A DNA stretch of 64,000 bases, taken from assembly GCF_900100115.1 (NCBI RefSeq), contig NZ_FNKL01000004.1, positions 310,001 to 374,000 on the forward strand. The letters run 5' to 3'. The DNA is from Chryseobacterium soldanellicola. Lineage in GTDB: Bacteria > Bacteroidota > Bacteroidia > Flavobacteriales > Weeksellaceae. Shown piece after piece: positions 22,930 to 31,508 of this stretch. Positions within the stretch are counted from its first letter, which is position 1, and each line of letters starts with the position of its first letter. The notes under the pieces are model-generated. The model ran no database searches. It saw only the letters and a list, made by a program, of their open reading frames with translations, and was not told the DNA's origin. The position numbers were made by a program, and so were the translations under genes.

Positions 22930-23841
22930 ATGAAAAAAATTATTACAAGCTTATTCTTTCTGGCAGCAGGCTCATCTGCTTTTGCTCAAGTAGGTGTAAA
23001 TACACCCACTCCACAAGGCTCACTGGACGTGGCGTATGTGCCCACGAAACCCACCTCGCCACAGGGCGTATTATTTCCCAGGCTTACAGGTGATGAGGTA
23101 CAGGCGATGACTGTGGGAGCAGGCCAAAACGGAATGTTTGTGTTTGCTACTTCGCGTCCTACGAATTCTATAGCCCGAACGAGCTTAATTACAGAATCCG
23201 GGCTGTATTATTATTTTTCAGCTGATGATAAATGGCGAAATGTAAATCAGATCATAAATCCCAGCTCACTGTTTTCTACAAGCTACCAAAATACAGATAT
23301 GCTGATTGCGCAATACACAGGCGGGGCAGGAGCTGCTGATTACAATTCAGGTCAGATGTCACATATATTTTTTGTAAACGGTACTGAAACACCATTCAAC
23401 AGCTCACCATTTGTAGCAGTGAGAACTGCTGATAACAATCGTGGGATAGATTTCCTGAAATCCGGCATCTACAGTGTCACCATTCAGTTTACTTTTGTTT
23501 ATCAGAGGGATGTTGCGGGTGATGGAGCAAGCAGCCCAACCCTCCCGGACAGGCTGGGAAGCCAGGTTACTTATCAGCTGGTTCCCAATTTTATAAATTC
23601 TCCTGCTTCCGCATATGTCAGCAATATTACGCATAATACAGATTATATGACGATCAGGCAGGGCTCAGGCCTTTTCAGGATTAGTGGTATCGCGGTAGGA
23701 AATATTATTGTAAAACAGGATAATGTGGTTAAATTTATCCCTGAAATCAGAACAAGCGGCTATTGGCTTTCCTCAGAAGAATTAATGCCGACCGGCGGCT
23801 TAAGTATGCATATTACAAGGGTTTCTGATTATACGCCATAA
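22930..23841 (+). CDS. Secreted surface protein (GVNTxxPxxxLDV family), 303 aa
   Basis: A signal peptide (residues 1-20, GSSAFAQ) precedes VGVNTPTPQGSLDVAYV, the family's N-terminal signature. It continues with LFPRLTGDEVQAMTVGAGQN followed by GMFVFA, as in tail-fibre-like secreted proteins. Residues about 110-300 look like a beta-sandwich or jelly-roll (TNF-like shape: ...SGIYSVTIQFTFVYQ... LMPTGGLSMHITRVSDYTP). It could be an adhesin or receptor-like surface protein. It has its own tandem-box promoter and ends at the terminator at 23939. Confidence 0.72.
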   Translation: MKKIITSLFFLAAGSSAFAQVGVNTPTPQGSLDVAYVPTKPTSPQGVLFPRLTGDEVQAMTVGAGQNGMFVFATSRPTNSIARTSLITESGLYYYFSADDKWRNVNQIINPSSLFSTSYQNTDMLIAQYTGGAGAADYNSGQMSHIFFVNGTETPFNSSPFVAVRTADNNRGIDFLKSGIYSVTIQFTFVYQRDVAGDGASSPTLPDRLGSQVTYQLVPNFINSPASAYVSNITHNTDYMTIRQGSGLFRISGIAVGNIIVKQDNVVKFIPEIRTSGYWLSSEELMPTGGLSMHITRVSDYTP

Positions 23842-23938
23842 TAGATCAACGATTAAAATACGCTTTTAAAAACAGAACTACTTTTCCCTCCTTTAATGAG
23901 AAAAGAGGAGGTGAATTTTTTTTTATCATTTGTGTTTG

Positions 23939-23967
23939 TACCTCCCATATCGGGAGGTATGTTTTTA
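23939..23967 (+). terminator. Terminator of the 22930 gene with conserved linker upstream
   Basis: The stem TACCTCCC/GGGAGGTA (23939-23946 with 23952-23959) with a 5-nt loop is followed by TGTTTTT. Upstream are a CCTCC/GGAGG pairing (about 23887-23911) and the linker ATCATTTGTGTT (23925-23936), the same order as in the other regulon transcripts. Confidence 0.75.
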
Positions 23968-23994
23968 TTTAAAGATCTTACCGGTTTTCCCGGT

Positions 23995-24073
23995 GTGGAT
24001 ATCTTAGTACATTTTTGTAGTATTTTTAGTACAAATGTAATTCTTAAGAGACGCCATAAATCCTATAATTTTG
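23995..24073 (+). promoter_or_regulatory. Tandem-box promoter 5, upstream of the 24299-26828 genes
   Basis: Boxes GTGGATATCTTAGTACA (23995-24011) and GTAGTATTTTTAGTACA (24017-24033) are exactly 22 bp apart. A 32-nt spacer leads to TAATTTTG (24066-24073). The leader is long, about 220 nt to the ATG at 24299, and carries no clear ORF. Confidence 0.75.
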
Positions 24074-24298
24074 ACGGTGAAATGTGAGCGTATAAAATGT
24101 GATATTGAGAATTATCAATCTATTACACTTATTCAGAAAGCTACTTTCCATTTAATCTTTTAATAAGTAGGAATATATACAAAGCAAAAAAAATCAGCCG
24201 TAATGATAGTAATTCTTTAATAACGGTAGTAGCTATTGGCATTTTAATCCTTGAAAACATCAATTATTCTAACAACATTCTTTTATAATAACTTGAAA

Positions 24299-25348
24299 AT
24301 GAAAAAAAACAATCTCTATGTAGCTGCCCTCGTTTTGGGATGCTTTACAGCCAATGCACAGGGCGTGGGAATCGGAACCCCTTCACCAGTTGCTTCCGCA
24401 ATGTTAGAAGTGAATTCTACCAGCAAAGGATTTTTGATGCCACGTATGACAACATCAGAAAGAGTAGCTGTTACCTCTCCAGCAAAAGGGCTTCAGGTAT
24501 TTGATACAACAACGAATACACTTTGGTATTTCAACGGAACGATCTGGGTAAACGCCGGAGCGGCAGTGGCTGATAACCTGGGAAACCATTCTGCAACACA
24601 GGATTTATTATTAAACAGCAATGCCTTACAATTAGAAGGAGCGGGTGGTGTAAATAAAATTGTATACAATACTACAGTGGATGGTCCTGTAATTACAGGT
24701 AACGCAGGCGGCTCTTTAGGAACGGCAAGCGGCGGTAACGCAACTGCTTTAACATGGTTGGCCAACGGTGCAGTAGGTGTCGGAACCACCACTCCGTTTG
24801 CTACAGCAAAGTTTCAGGCAGCACAGGATAAAACAGCATATGGAGAGTTTGGACAGCTAATGGCAACCGGTCTTACTGATCCCAATCAAAAACTGGTTTT
24901 AGGCTATAATACAACAACCGATAAAGGCTTTATACAGTCCGTACACAGCGGTACAGCATGGACAAATCTTTCTCTGCAACCCAACAACGGCAACGTAACC
25001 GTTGGAGCTTTCACCGATAATGCAACCAGTAAGCTGGAAGTAAACGGCGCTTCTACCAATTATGTCGCTTACAATGCCGGTGCGGGAAGAACGATCAACT
25101 ACCTGCTGAGTAACCTTGCTTATACTACAGCCAATGCTGCAGGTACCTTTACATTAACAGGCGTAAAAGACGGCGGAACTTACAGCCTTGCCGTAAGAGG
25201 AACGGTAAGCGGTACCGCACTTTTCGCCGCATCCGGATTTACCGTAAAATATGCCAATAACCGTCCCACTACAGCAGGCACGGAAACAGTATATACTCTG
25301 GTCGTAATGGGAAGCACCATTTATGTGTATATGTCTGCAGGATTTTAA
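24299..25348 (+). CDS. Secreted tail-fibre-like surface protein, 349 aa
   Basis: A signal peptide (MKKNNLYVAALVLGCFTANA) leads to QGVGIGTPSPVASAMLEVNS then TSKGFLMPRMTTSERVA, the signature shared by tail-fibre-like secreted proteins. The middle contains more VGTTTPFATAKFQ-type units, and the C-terminus (about 255-349) is a beta-rich domain ending STIYVYMSAGF. The start at 24299 is preferred to the TTG at 24251 because it begins directly at the signal peptide. The next gene begins 31 nt after the stop, so the two form an operon under tandem-box promoter 5. Confidence 0.75.
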   Translation: MKKNNLYVAALVLGCFTANAQGVGIGTPSPVASAMLEVNSTSKGFLMPRMTTSERVAVTSPAKGLQVFDTTTNTLWYFNGTIWVNAGAAVADNLGNHSATQDLLLNSNALQLEGAGGVNKIVYNTTVDGPVITGNAGGSLGTASGGNATALTWLANGAVGVGTTTPFATAKFQAAQDKTAYGEFGQLMATGLTDPNQKLVLGYNTTTDKGFIQSVHSGTAWTNLSLQPNNGNVTVGAFTDNATSKLEVNGASTNYVAYNAGAGRTINYLLSNLAYTTANAAGTFTLTGVKDGGTYSLAVRGTVSGTALFAASGFTVKYANNRPTTAGTETVYTLVVMGSTIYVYMSAGF

Positions 25349-25379
25349 TTTTTAAAACCCTTTATAATTAATTAAGATT

Positions 25380-26828
25380 ATGATAAAAATAAAAAAAGGG
25401 CTTACAACCTTTCTCTGCTGTATAGTACTGCTTGGAGCGATACAGTTCGGGGCTGCACAGGCGGTAGGTACTCCTTATATAACACCCACACAGGACATTC
25501 CTTTCAGCTTTCTTGCGGGGGGTAGTGCGGCAGAATCTCCTGCTCTGGTAGAGCAAACTGCTGACAGTGGCTATATTACCATTAGTGGCTCGAGTTCATC
25601 AGCAACAGGAAATATAACAGGAGCCAGCCATGGAAATGTAGATATTTGGGTCACAAAATATGATCAATATGGCAAAATAGAATGGCAACGTCTGTATGGC
25701 GGAGCAGGTTTTGAATATGGTTATTCTATTAAACAAACTTCCGAAGGTGGATATATTTTTGTAGGAACAACTACTTCCTCAGGAACAGGAGATGTAATGA
25801 CTGCTCCGGCAGATCACGAGGGTAATGGAGATATCTGGGTGGTAAAATTAACTGCTGCCGGTGCCATTACATGGCAAAAAATACTGGGAGGTAATGCCAC
25901 GGATTATGGTAATGTTATTCACCAGACTGCTGATGGTGGATATATTGTTGGAGGTCGTACCCGGTCATCGGCGAGTGGCGAGGTTACAAGCACCAGACCT
26001 ATTAATGCCTTTGATTTCTGGGTGATAAAGCTTACTTCTACGGGTGCAGTTACCTGGCAACAGGCATATGGAAACCCAACAGGTGGTTCAGGAGAAGATT
26101 ATTTATATGGTTTGGATCCTACTAGCGATGGTACCGGGTATATATTGGGTGGTTATGGCCTGGATGTAAATAACGGTAACTTTTTTGCAGTGAAAATAAA
26201 TCTGACCGGAGCAGTAGTATGGACAAGAACTTATGGCAGCTCAGGTACTGATACTTGTTTTTCTTCCTTTGCAACTTCTGATGGAGGTGCTATACTGGCT
26301 GGCTATTCAACGGGTTCAGCTAATGGTGATGTTACGGCAACCAATCATGGTGGTGATGATATGTGGGTAGTCAAGTTAAACTCGGCGGGTAACATACAAT
26401 GGCAGCGTCTTCTTGGTGGTACAGGTAATGAACGGGCTACTTCAGTCATACAAACAGCAGACGGCAATTTTGTAGTGGCAGGGTATTCTACTTCTTCTGC
26501 CAATGGAGATGTTACGGCAACCAGTCACGGAGCTGCTGATGTTTGTGTATTTAAATTAAGCTCAACAGGCACCACACTATGGCATCGCCTGTTTGGAGGA
26601 ACGCTTAATGATGGTGCCGTAAATACAACGACTATAAATCCTGCACCTGTTCATATATATCAGACGACGGACGGAGACTATGTGATCACAAGTACTTCCA
26701 TTTCAACAAATACAGGAGACGTTACCGATACCAACAACGGAACCGGTAATACTAATCCTGATCAGTGGTTGTTTAAGTTTAATGAAACCGGCGATATTGT
26801 CTGGGTTCCGGATCTCGGACAAAAATAA
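25380..26828 (+). CDS. Secreted repeat protein, probable beta-propeller
   Basis: A 482-residue protein with a signal peptide (residues about 1-26, GAAQA). About six to seven repeats of 60-65 residues follow. Each has QTxDGGYIxxGxSxSxxxGD, then an HGxxDxWVVKLxxxG segment, then xxWQRLxGG, for example GGDDMWVVKLNSAGNIQWQR. One repeat probably forms one propeller blade. There is no C-terminal type IX sorting domain, so it is likely periplasmic or released. It probably works with the preceding surface protein. The terminator is at 26956. Confidence 0.75.
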   Translation: MIKIKKGLTTFLCCIVLLGAIQFGAAQAVGTPYITPTQDIPFSFLAGGSAAESPALVEQTADSGYITISGSSSSATGNITGASHGNVDIWVTKYDQYGKIEWQRLYGGAGFEYGYSIKQTSEGGYIFVGTTTSSGTGDVMTAPADHEGNGDIWVVKLTAAGAITWQKILGGNATDYGNVIHQTADGGYIVGGRTRSSASGEVTSTRPINAFDFWVIKLTSTGAVTWQQAYGNPTGGSGEDYLYGLDPTSDGTGYILGGYGLDVNNGNFFAVKINLTGAVVWTRTYGSSGTDTCFSSFATSDGGAILAGYSTGSANGDVTATNHGGDDMWVVKLNSAGNIQWQRLLGGTGNERATSVIQTADGNFVVAGYSTSSANGDVTATSHGAADVCVFKLSSTGTTLWHRLFGGTLNDGAVNTTTINPAPVHIYQTTDGDYVITSTSISTNTGDVTDTNNGTGNTNPDQWLFKFNETGDIVWVPDLGQK

Positions 26829-26955
26829 TAACTGCATTTCCAGATATTTTAAATCTTTATTAATTCAATTTAACGTAGAGTTTATTACTATTTCCCTTAA
26901 ATATTTGATATAGGGAAAACAAACTCAAACAGCGATTCTGAAAACACATTATAAA

Positions 26956-26984
26956 AAGGCCTCTCAGTTTGGGAGGTCTTTTGC
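26956..26984 (+). terminator. Terminator of the 24299-25380 operon
   Basis: The stem AGGCCTCTC/GGGAGGTCT (26957-26965 with 26971-26979, two wobble pairs) has the loop AGTTT and then TTTT. It is nearly identical to the second hairpin at 21685-21709. Confidence 0.75.
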
Positions 26985-27272
26985 TTCTGTAAATAATTTA
27001 CTATTATTTTTAATTTAATGAATATATTTTATCGACAAAAATCTATTTCAACGGTTTTTTTGTTTTTATATCTTTGATATGTTTTTATTAGTAACAATAA
27101 TTAAATTATTAATTATGATGAATTTATTTTATTATAATGTAAATTATGAAGAATATTTTTCTTTTATGCTTTCGCCTTATTTATTAAATAAATATTTCTG
27201 TAAATTAAAAAAATCTGAATTTATTTAATATTAAATTTTTGGCTAAAATTTGTAATAAAAATTTGACACTTT

Positions 27273-27317
27273 GTAGAATTTTTTCTACAAAAATGTAATT
27301 ATTGTATATTATATTTG
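27273..27317 (+). promoter_or_regulatory. Palindrome and -7 box of the kinase/regulator operon
   Basis: The perfect palindrome GTAGAA-TTTT-TTCTAC (27273-27288) resembles box 2 of tandem-box promoter 3 (GTAGTA-CTTT-TACTAC). A perfect TATATTTG -7 box follows at 27310-27317. Counted the same way, the distance is 20 nt instead of 31-32, about one helical turn less. Autoregulation is a reasonable inference. Confidence 0.5.
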
Positions 27318-27349
27318 CACATCCAACTAAAACCTAACACAAGTTATTG

Positions 27350-30340
27350 ATGAAGTTTTATCCGTTTGTTTTTTTATTTTTTTCACTATTTTTCCATAGC
27401 CAGCGTTACACTTCACAGTGGTATGGTATGGATGAGGGCCTGCCCCAGAATAGTATAAAAGATATCATAAAAGATCAGTATGGTTTCATCTGGCTGTCAA
27501 CCGACGGCGGTATCGTAAGGTATGATGGTAAAAGTTTTTTATTGCATAATGAATTTAAAATCAGTAGTTTAAGTTTTAAAGATTTTCTCAGAGATAAAAA
27601 CGGAGGAATCACTTGCTTTAATAATGGCGAAAAAGACTGTGTCCTGATTTCAAACCGGACAGCGACGATTTTACCTCAGGAAAAAATTGAACGGACTTAC
27701 GCTTTAACAAAGGAAGCTCAATATAAAAGGTTTTATAAAAACAGTCTTATTGACCGGTTTTATCCGGAAGTTAATTATTATTATATAAAAACAGATGCCG
27801 GCATTTACTATTTTGATAATCATACCATTGAATATAAACCAAACAAAGGATTATCAAAAATTATAAAGAAAAATTTTCTTCATACAGATCTTAAAGGTGC
27901 CTTTGAGCATGATAATGTTGTCTATATTGCTGATCCTAATAACAGAACGACAATGATTCTCAAAAACGGAAATGTGTCCTACGATAATCAGCCATCTTTA
28001 TACAACGATCCCGAAACAAGAATTTACTGGCACCAAGGCACAAAACAGGTTTTTCTGATCAAAAACGGTGATATTTACATCAGTAAAATAGTAAATAACA
28101 AACCCAGGCTTACATTCTTGATGGGCTATAAAAATATTGAAAAGAATTTTATTTACTGCATGTATTTTGATGAAGAGGCCAATAAATTATATTTCGGAAA
28201 TGTAGTAAAAGGACTTAATATTGTTAATCTTTCTAATTTTTATGTTTCGCAGAAAAATATTCCCTTTTTGGGAGAATTTGTCTATGAAGCATTGCCTTTC
28301 AGCCCCAATTCAGTGATTACAAAACAGGGGATAGAATACTATAAAGACCGGATAAATAAAATATACAATACAGTTGTAAAGTATGATAAACGCTATCTTC
28401 TGTATGATAATTCCCAAAATCTTCTTTATTTAGAATATAATAAGATCCAAAGAAGACTTAAGTCCTCAAATTATCAGAAAAAAGACTCTGTAAAGCTTGG
28501 GAAATCAGTTGAAGGACTGTTCAAAATAGGTACAAATTACATGGTAAATGTAGCGGATTACAAATTTAATTATTATCTGAAAGTATTTCCCGATGATAAG
28601 TTTAAAAAGCCAAGCAATATTTTTAAATTTAAAAAAGATATAAATTTCGTTACGCCTTACAATAATGATCTTTTTTATGTCGGGACAAGCAACGGAATTT
28701 ACCTTTTATCACTTTTAAAAAACAAAATTGTCAAATATCTGGCGAAAGATTTACCGATTAAGGAAATCCAGCGTACAAAAGACGGAAACTTCTGGTTTAC
28801 AACGCATAATAAAGGATTTTATCTGATTAAAAACAATGAAGTGATCAAAATGCCGGACGACAAAAACGGATATATTGCCAATGCACACCATATTCTGGAA
28901 GACACGCAAGGCATGTTTTGGATATCTTCAAATAACGGTTTGTTTAAAATTCCTGAAAAAATTCTTCTGAATTATGCGCAGAATAGAAATTCCAAGGTCA
29001 CGTATTACCGGTATACCAAAGAAAACGGTTTTGTGAATAATGAATTTAACGGCAGCGCCAACCCAAGCGGAAATATACTTCAAAACGGAGAATTTGTCTT
29101 TCCGTCAATGGAAGGTTTTGTATTTTTTAAGCCCCATGAAATTAAAAGCCATTATCCCAAAAGCGACCAGCTTTATATTGAAAGAGCCAAAATCGGAAAT
29201 AATATGATCAGTTTTAAAGATACAATCCGTTTAAAAAGTGACTATAAAAATGTTGATATTTTCCTTGATCTTCCTTATTATTATGACATCGAAAATGTTT
29301 ATCTTGAAGCTAAGCTCGAAAATGGAAAAAACAGTAAATGGGAAGAGATAAAAAATGATAAAAAATTTACATTAAATCCCGTAAATCCGGGAAATTATAC
29401 TCTTTTAGTACGATTCTTAATTGCTGAGGACGGAAAATTTGCCTACAAAAAGATCTTTTTGGAGATAAAACCGTTTTTTTATCAGACAATGTTGTTTAAG
29501 ATATTCATTATGTTGTTGATTTTAACAGTCATTTTGATGATTATTCAGATGCGGACCAATTTTCTCAGAATTAAAAATAAAAAATTAAAAAATAACCTCT
29601 ACAGCAAAGATCAGGAGCTGAAAGAAACCAGTAACACGCTGGAAATCACAAAGAATAAGCTTAAAAATGAAGCTGAATATCAGCAAAAAATAATGGAAAG
29701 CATCAGCCATGATATTACGACTCCCGTAAGATTCATTGCTTTACTTTCACAAAAGCTCAGCACCGCGGAAGATGCTCAGATTCAGAAAAAATATTTCGAT
29801 GGAATTTATAAAACTTCTGAGCAGCTCTTCAAATTTACATTAGGCTTAAAAGAATATACCGAGCTTTACAAAGAAGAGAATATTTTAGAAAGCGAAGAGT
29901 ATGCTTTGTATGATCTCGTGGAAGATAAAAAGTTGCTTTTTGAAGAAATGGCGATGGATAATAATACGACAATAGCTAATCTTTGTGATCCGGATTTACG
30001 ACTGAAAACCAATCGGAATATTTTTTCGGCAATGCTTCATAATCTGATTGATAATGCGGTGAAAAATACAACAGACGGAAAAATAACCATAACAGCTGCC
30101 GTAAAAGATGCTCAGGTGGAAATAGGAATTTCCGATACCGGAAAGGGAATGTCACAAAGCCAGATAGAATATTATTCTCATGTTTTTGAAAGCATGGAAA
30201 CGGAAAATTTTGTTTTTAAAAATTATGGTTTAGGACTACACATGGTTATTCAGCTGAGTAAAAAAATAAATGCAAAAATAAGTTTTCATGAAAATGTACC
30301 GAAAGGAACCGTGGTAAAAATTTTTCTTAAAATTGACTGA
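27350..30340 (+). CDS. Reg_prop/Y_Y_Y sensor histidine kinase
   Basis: A 996-residue hybrid-type sensor without its own receiver. A signal peptide (1-18) is followed by a large periplasmic Reg_prop propeller (about 20-560; QYGFIWLSTDGGIVRYDGKS, GNFWFTTHNKGFYLI, GMFWISSNNGLFKIP). Next come a Y_Y_Y-like domain (about 630-700) and one membrane helix (about 714-737). The HisKA phospho-acceptor is His787 in ESISHDITTPVRF. The HATPase has its N box at LIDNAVKN and G boxes at DTGKGMS and GLGLH. The family commonly senses extracellular glycans. The start is the ATG at 27350, not the TTG before it. It lies 2 nt from the response regulator. Confidence 0.92.
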   Translation: MKFYPFVFLFFSLFFHSQRYTSQWYGMDEGLPQNSIKDIIKDQYGFIWLSTDGGIVRYDGKSFLLHNEFKISSLSFKDFLRDKNGGITCFNNGEKDCVLISNRTATILPQEKIERTYALTKEAQYKRFYKNSLIDRFYPEVNYYYIKTDAGIYYFDNHTIEYKPNKGLSKIIKKNFLHTDLKGAFEHDNVVYIADPNNRTTMILKNGNVSYDNQPSLYNDPETRIYWHQGTKQVFLIKNGDIYISKIVNNKPRLTFLMGYKNIEKNFIYCMYFDEEANKLYFGNVVKGLNIVNLSNFYVSQKNIPFLGEFVYEALPFSPNSVITKQGIEYYKDRINKIYNTVVKYDKRYLLYDNSQNLLYLEYNKIQRRLKSSNYQKKDSVKLGKSVEGLFKIGTNYMVNVADYKFNYYLKVFPDDKFKKPSNIFKFKKDINFVTPYNNDLFYVGTSNGIYLLSLLKNKIVKYLAKDLPIKEIQRTKDGNFWFTTHNKGFYLIKNNEVIKMPDDKNGYIANAHHILEDTQGMFWISSNNGLFKIPEKILLNYAQNRNSKVTYYRYTKENGFVNNEFNGSANPSGNILQNGEFVFPSMEGFVFFKPHEIKSHYPKSDQLYIERAKIGNNMISFKDTIRLKSDYKNVDIFLDLPYYYDIENVYLEAKLENGKNSKWEEIKNDKKFTLNPVNPGNYTLLVRFLIAEDGKFAYKKIFLEIKPFFYQTMLFKIFIMLLILTVILMIIQMRTNFLRIKNKKLKNNLYSKDQELKETSNTLEITKNKLKNEAEYQQKIMESISHDITTPVRFIALLSQKLSTAEDAQIQKKYFDGIYKTSEQLFKFTLGLKEYTELYKEENILESEEYALYDLVEDKKLLFEEMAMDNNTTIANLCDPDLRLKTNRNIFSAMLHNLIDNAVKNTTDGKITITAAVKDAQVEIGISDTGKGMSQSQIEYYSHVFESMETENFVFKNYGLGLHMVIQLSKKINAKISFHENVPKGTVVKIFLKID

Positions 30341-30342
30341 TT

Positions 30343-30963
30343 ATGAATAAAAAAATACTAATTGCAGATGATCATTATGTAGTGAGACTTGGGACCGCCT
30401 TGGTTTTGGAAAATCAATTTTCCAAGATTTCAATCGATTACGCAGAAAATTATGATGAGGTTAAAATGAAGCTGAAGGCCGAAAAGTTTGATCTTATTAT
30501 TCTTGATATCGAAATGCCGGGAAGTACTTTTAAGAATATGATTAAAGAGCTGAAAATGATTCAGGAAGATCTGATGATCATGATTTTTTCCTCCTACAAA
30601 GAAAGTGTTGCTATAGAATATATTCAGGAAGGTGCAGAAGGATATTTAAATAAATTAAGCAGTGAAAAGACTTTGATTAAAGCGATGCAGTCAATTTTCG
30701 AAGACGGTTATTATTATCCTCTTAAATTAGTAAAACAGTTATCAAGCCGTCCGGAGAAAAAAGAAGTCGAGCGTATTTTATCGGAAAGAGAGCTGCAGGT
30801 TTTCAAGCTTTTAGCAGAAGGAAACGGAAATCTTGAAATCGCGAATATCCTGCAAATCCAGATGACTACCGCAAGCACCTATAAAAGACGGATTTATGCT
30901 AAATTGGGCGTCAATAATCTGATTGATCTTCTCAAAGTGTATAATAATCAAATCGGAGAGTAA
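30343..30963 (+). CDS. LuxR/NarL-type response regulator
   Basis: A 206-residue two-domain regulator. In the receiver domain (residues 1-120), the acidic pair is DDH and the phospho-acceptor is Asp55 in LIILDIEMPG; SS and K follow at the usual places (IFSSYKES, GYLNKLSS). The C-terminal LuxR helix-turn-helix (about 142-203) is LSERELQVFKLLAEGNGNLE then IANILQIQMTTASTYKRRIY. NarL-type dimers bind short inverted repeats ending in TAC/GTA, which fits the GTACT-N3-AGTAC boxes nearby. It is translated with the kinase gene. Confidence 0.92.
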   Translation: MNKKILIADDHYVVRLGTALVLENQFSKISIDYAENYDEVKMKLKAEKFDLIILDIEMPGSTFKNMIKELKMIQEDLMIMIFSSYKESVAIEYIQEGAEGYLNKLSSEKTLIKAMQSIFEDGYYYPLKLVKQLSSRPEKKEVERILSERELQVFKLLAEGNGNLEIANILQIQMTTASTYKRRIYAKLGVNNLIDLLKVYNNQIGE

Positions 30964-31013
30964 GTTTAGTTATCTCTAAAAATAATTTTCGCATTAAATT
31001 AAAAAATAGAGAA

Positions 31014-31043
31014 TAAAAAAACACCAGACCTCCAGATCTGATG
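31014..31043 (-). terminator. Second minus-strand terminator, tail-to-tail with the response regulator
   Basis: The 9-bp stem CACCAGACC/GATCTGATG (two wobbles, loop TCCA) is followed on the minus strand by a run of T (the A-run 31014-31021). Confidence 0.6.
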
Positions 31044-31146
31044 CGATGATGGGTTTTTAGAGGAACAAACCATCAATTAGAAAGCGCTATTAAATATATT
31101 TTAAAACAGTAAAATGATCTACCGGATAACTCCGGCAGACCGGATG

Positions 31147-31262
31147 AAAAAAAAGCAACAATTACTGTTGATAATTGCTTACTGTGTCCCTTATTATAAG
31201 CTTTTTGATCATTTAATATATGCTGTTGAATTGAATTCGCTGTTTTGATTTCTACTTATATA
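31147..31262 (-). ncRNA. Predicted short minus-strand RNA from tandem-box promoter 6
   Basis: The predicted transcript begins just after the -7 box and runs to a hairpin (AAGC and AATTA paired with TAATT and GCTT, 31153-31180) followed by eight T on the minus strand. It contains a 16-codon ORF (31162-31212, MIKKLIIRDTVSNYQQ) whose last codons lie in the terminator stem. Read-through would extend it to the terminator at 31014. It may act as an RNA or encode a small peptide. Confidence 0.45.
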
Positions 31263-31268
31263 CTTGTG

Positions 31269-31347
31269 CAAAAATATGATCGTAAGTTTGAATTTTAAGT
31301 ATAAAAGGTGTACTAAGAACACTACGGTATTGTACTAAAAGTACTAC
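31269..31347 (-). promoter_or_regulatory. Tandem-box promoter 6 (minus strand)
   Basis: Read on the minus strand: GTAGTACTTTTAGTACA (31331-31347) and GTAGTGTTCTTAGTACA (31309-31325) are exactly 22 bp apart. A 32-nt spacer leads to TATTTTTG (31269-31276). The geometry is identical to promoters 2 and 5, but it points toward the 3' end of the kinase/regulator operon and has no protein gene of normal length downstream. Confidence 0.75.
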
Positions 31348-31508
31348 AAAAACATTAAAATTGACAGTGATAAACGTTTTTTCGGAAGATTCTACGTTTT
31401 CCTTTGTTATATAGGATTAAATAACTATTTTAATCGAAGAAATAAGCAGCTTATTACACTTTTTTTAACAAAATATAAACGGTTGCGACTCATTAAAAAA
31501 AACAGATT

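Larger units (their letters stand above)
26829..27349. other. Intergenic region with terminator and kinase promoter
   Basis: 520 bp of AT-rich DNA. It holds the terminator at 26956-26984 and the palindrome plus -7 box at 27273-27317. No gene is seen. Confidence 0.6.
30964..31508. other. Intergenic region after the response regulator, with minus-strand RNA signals
   Basis: 545 bp without a plus-strand gene. On the minus strand it holds the tandem-box promoter (31269-31347), a predicted short RNA, and two terminators. ACCGGAT also occurs as a direct repeat near 31121-31145. Confidence 0.6.

Noticed and set aside
23896-24087. 63-residue ORF MRKEEVNFFLSF...
   Set aside because: It runs through the terminator and the tandem boxes of promoter 5, so it is a chance frame.
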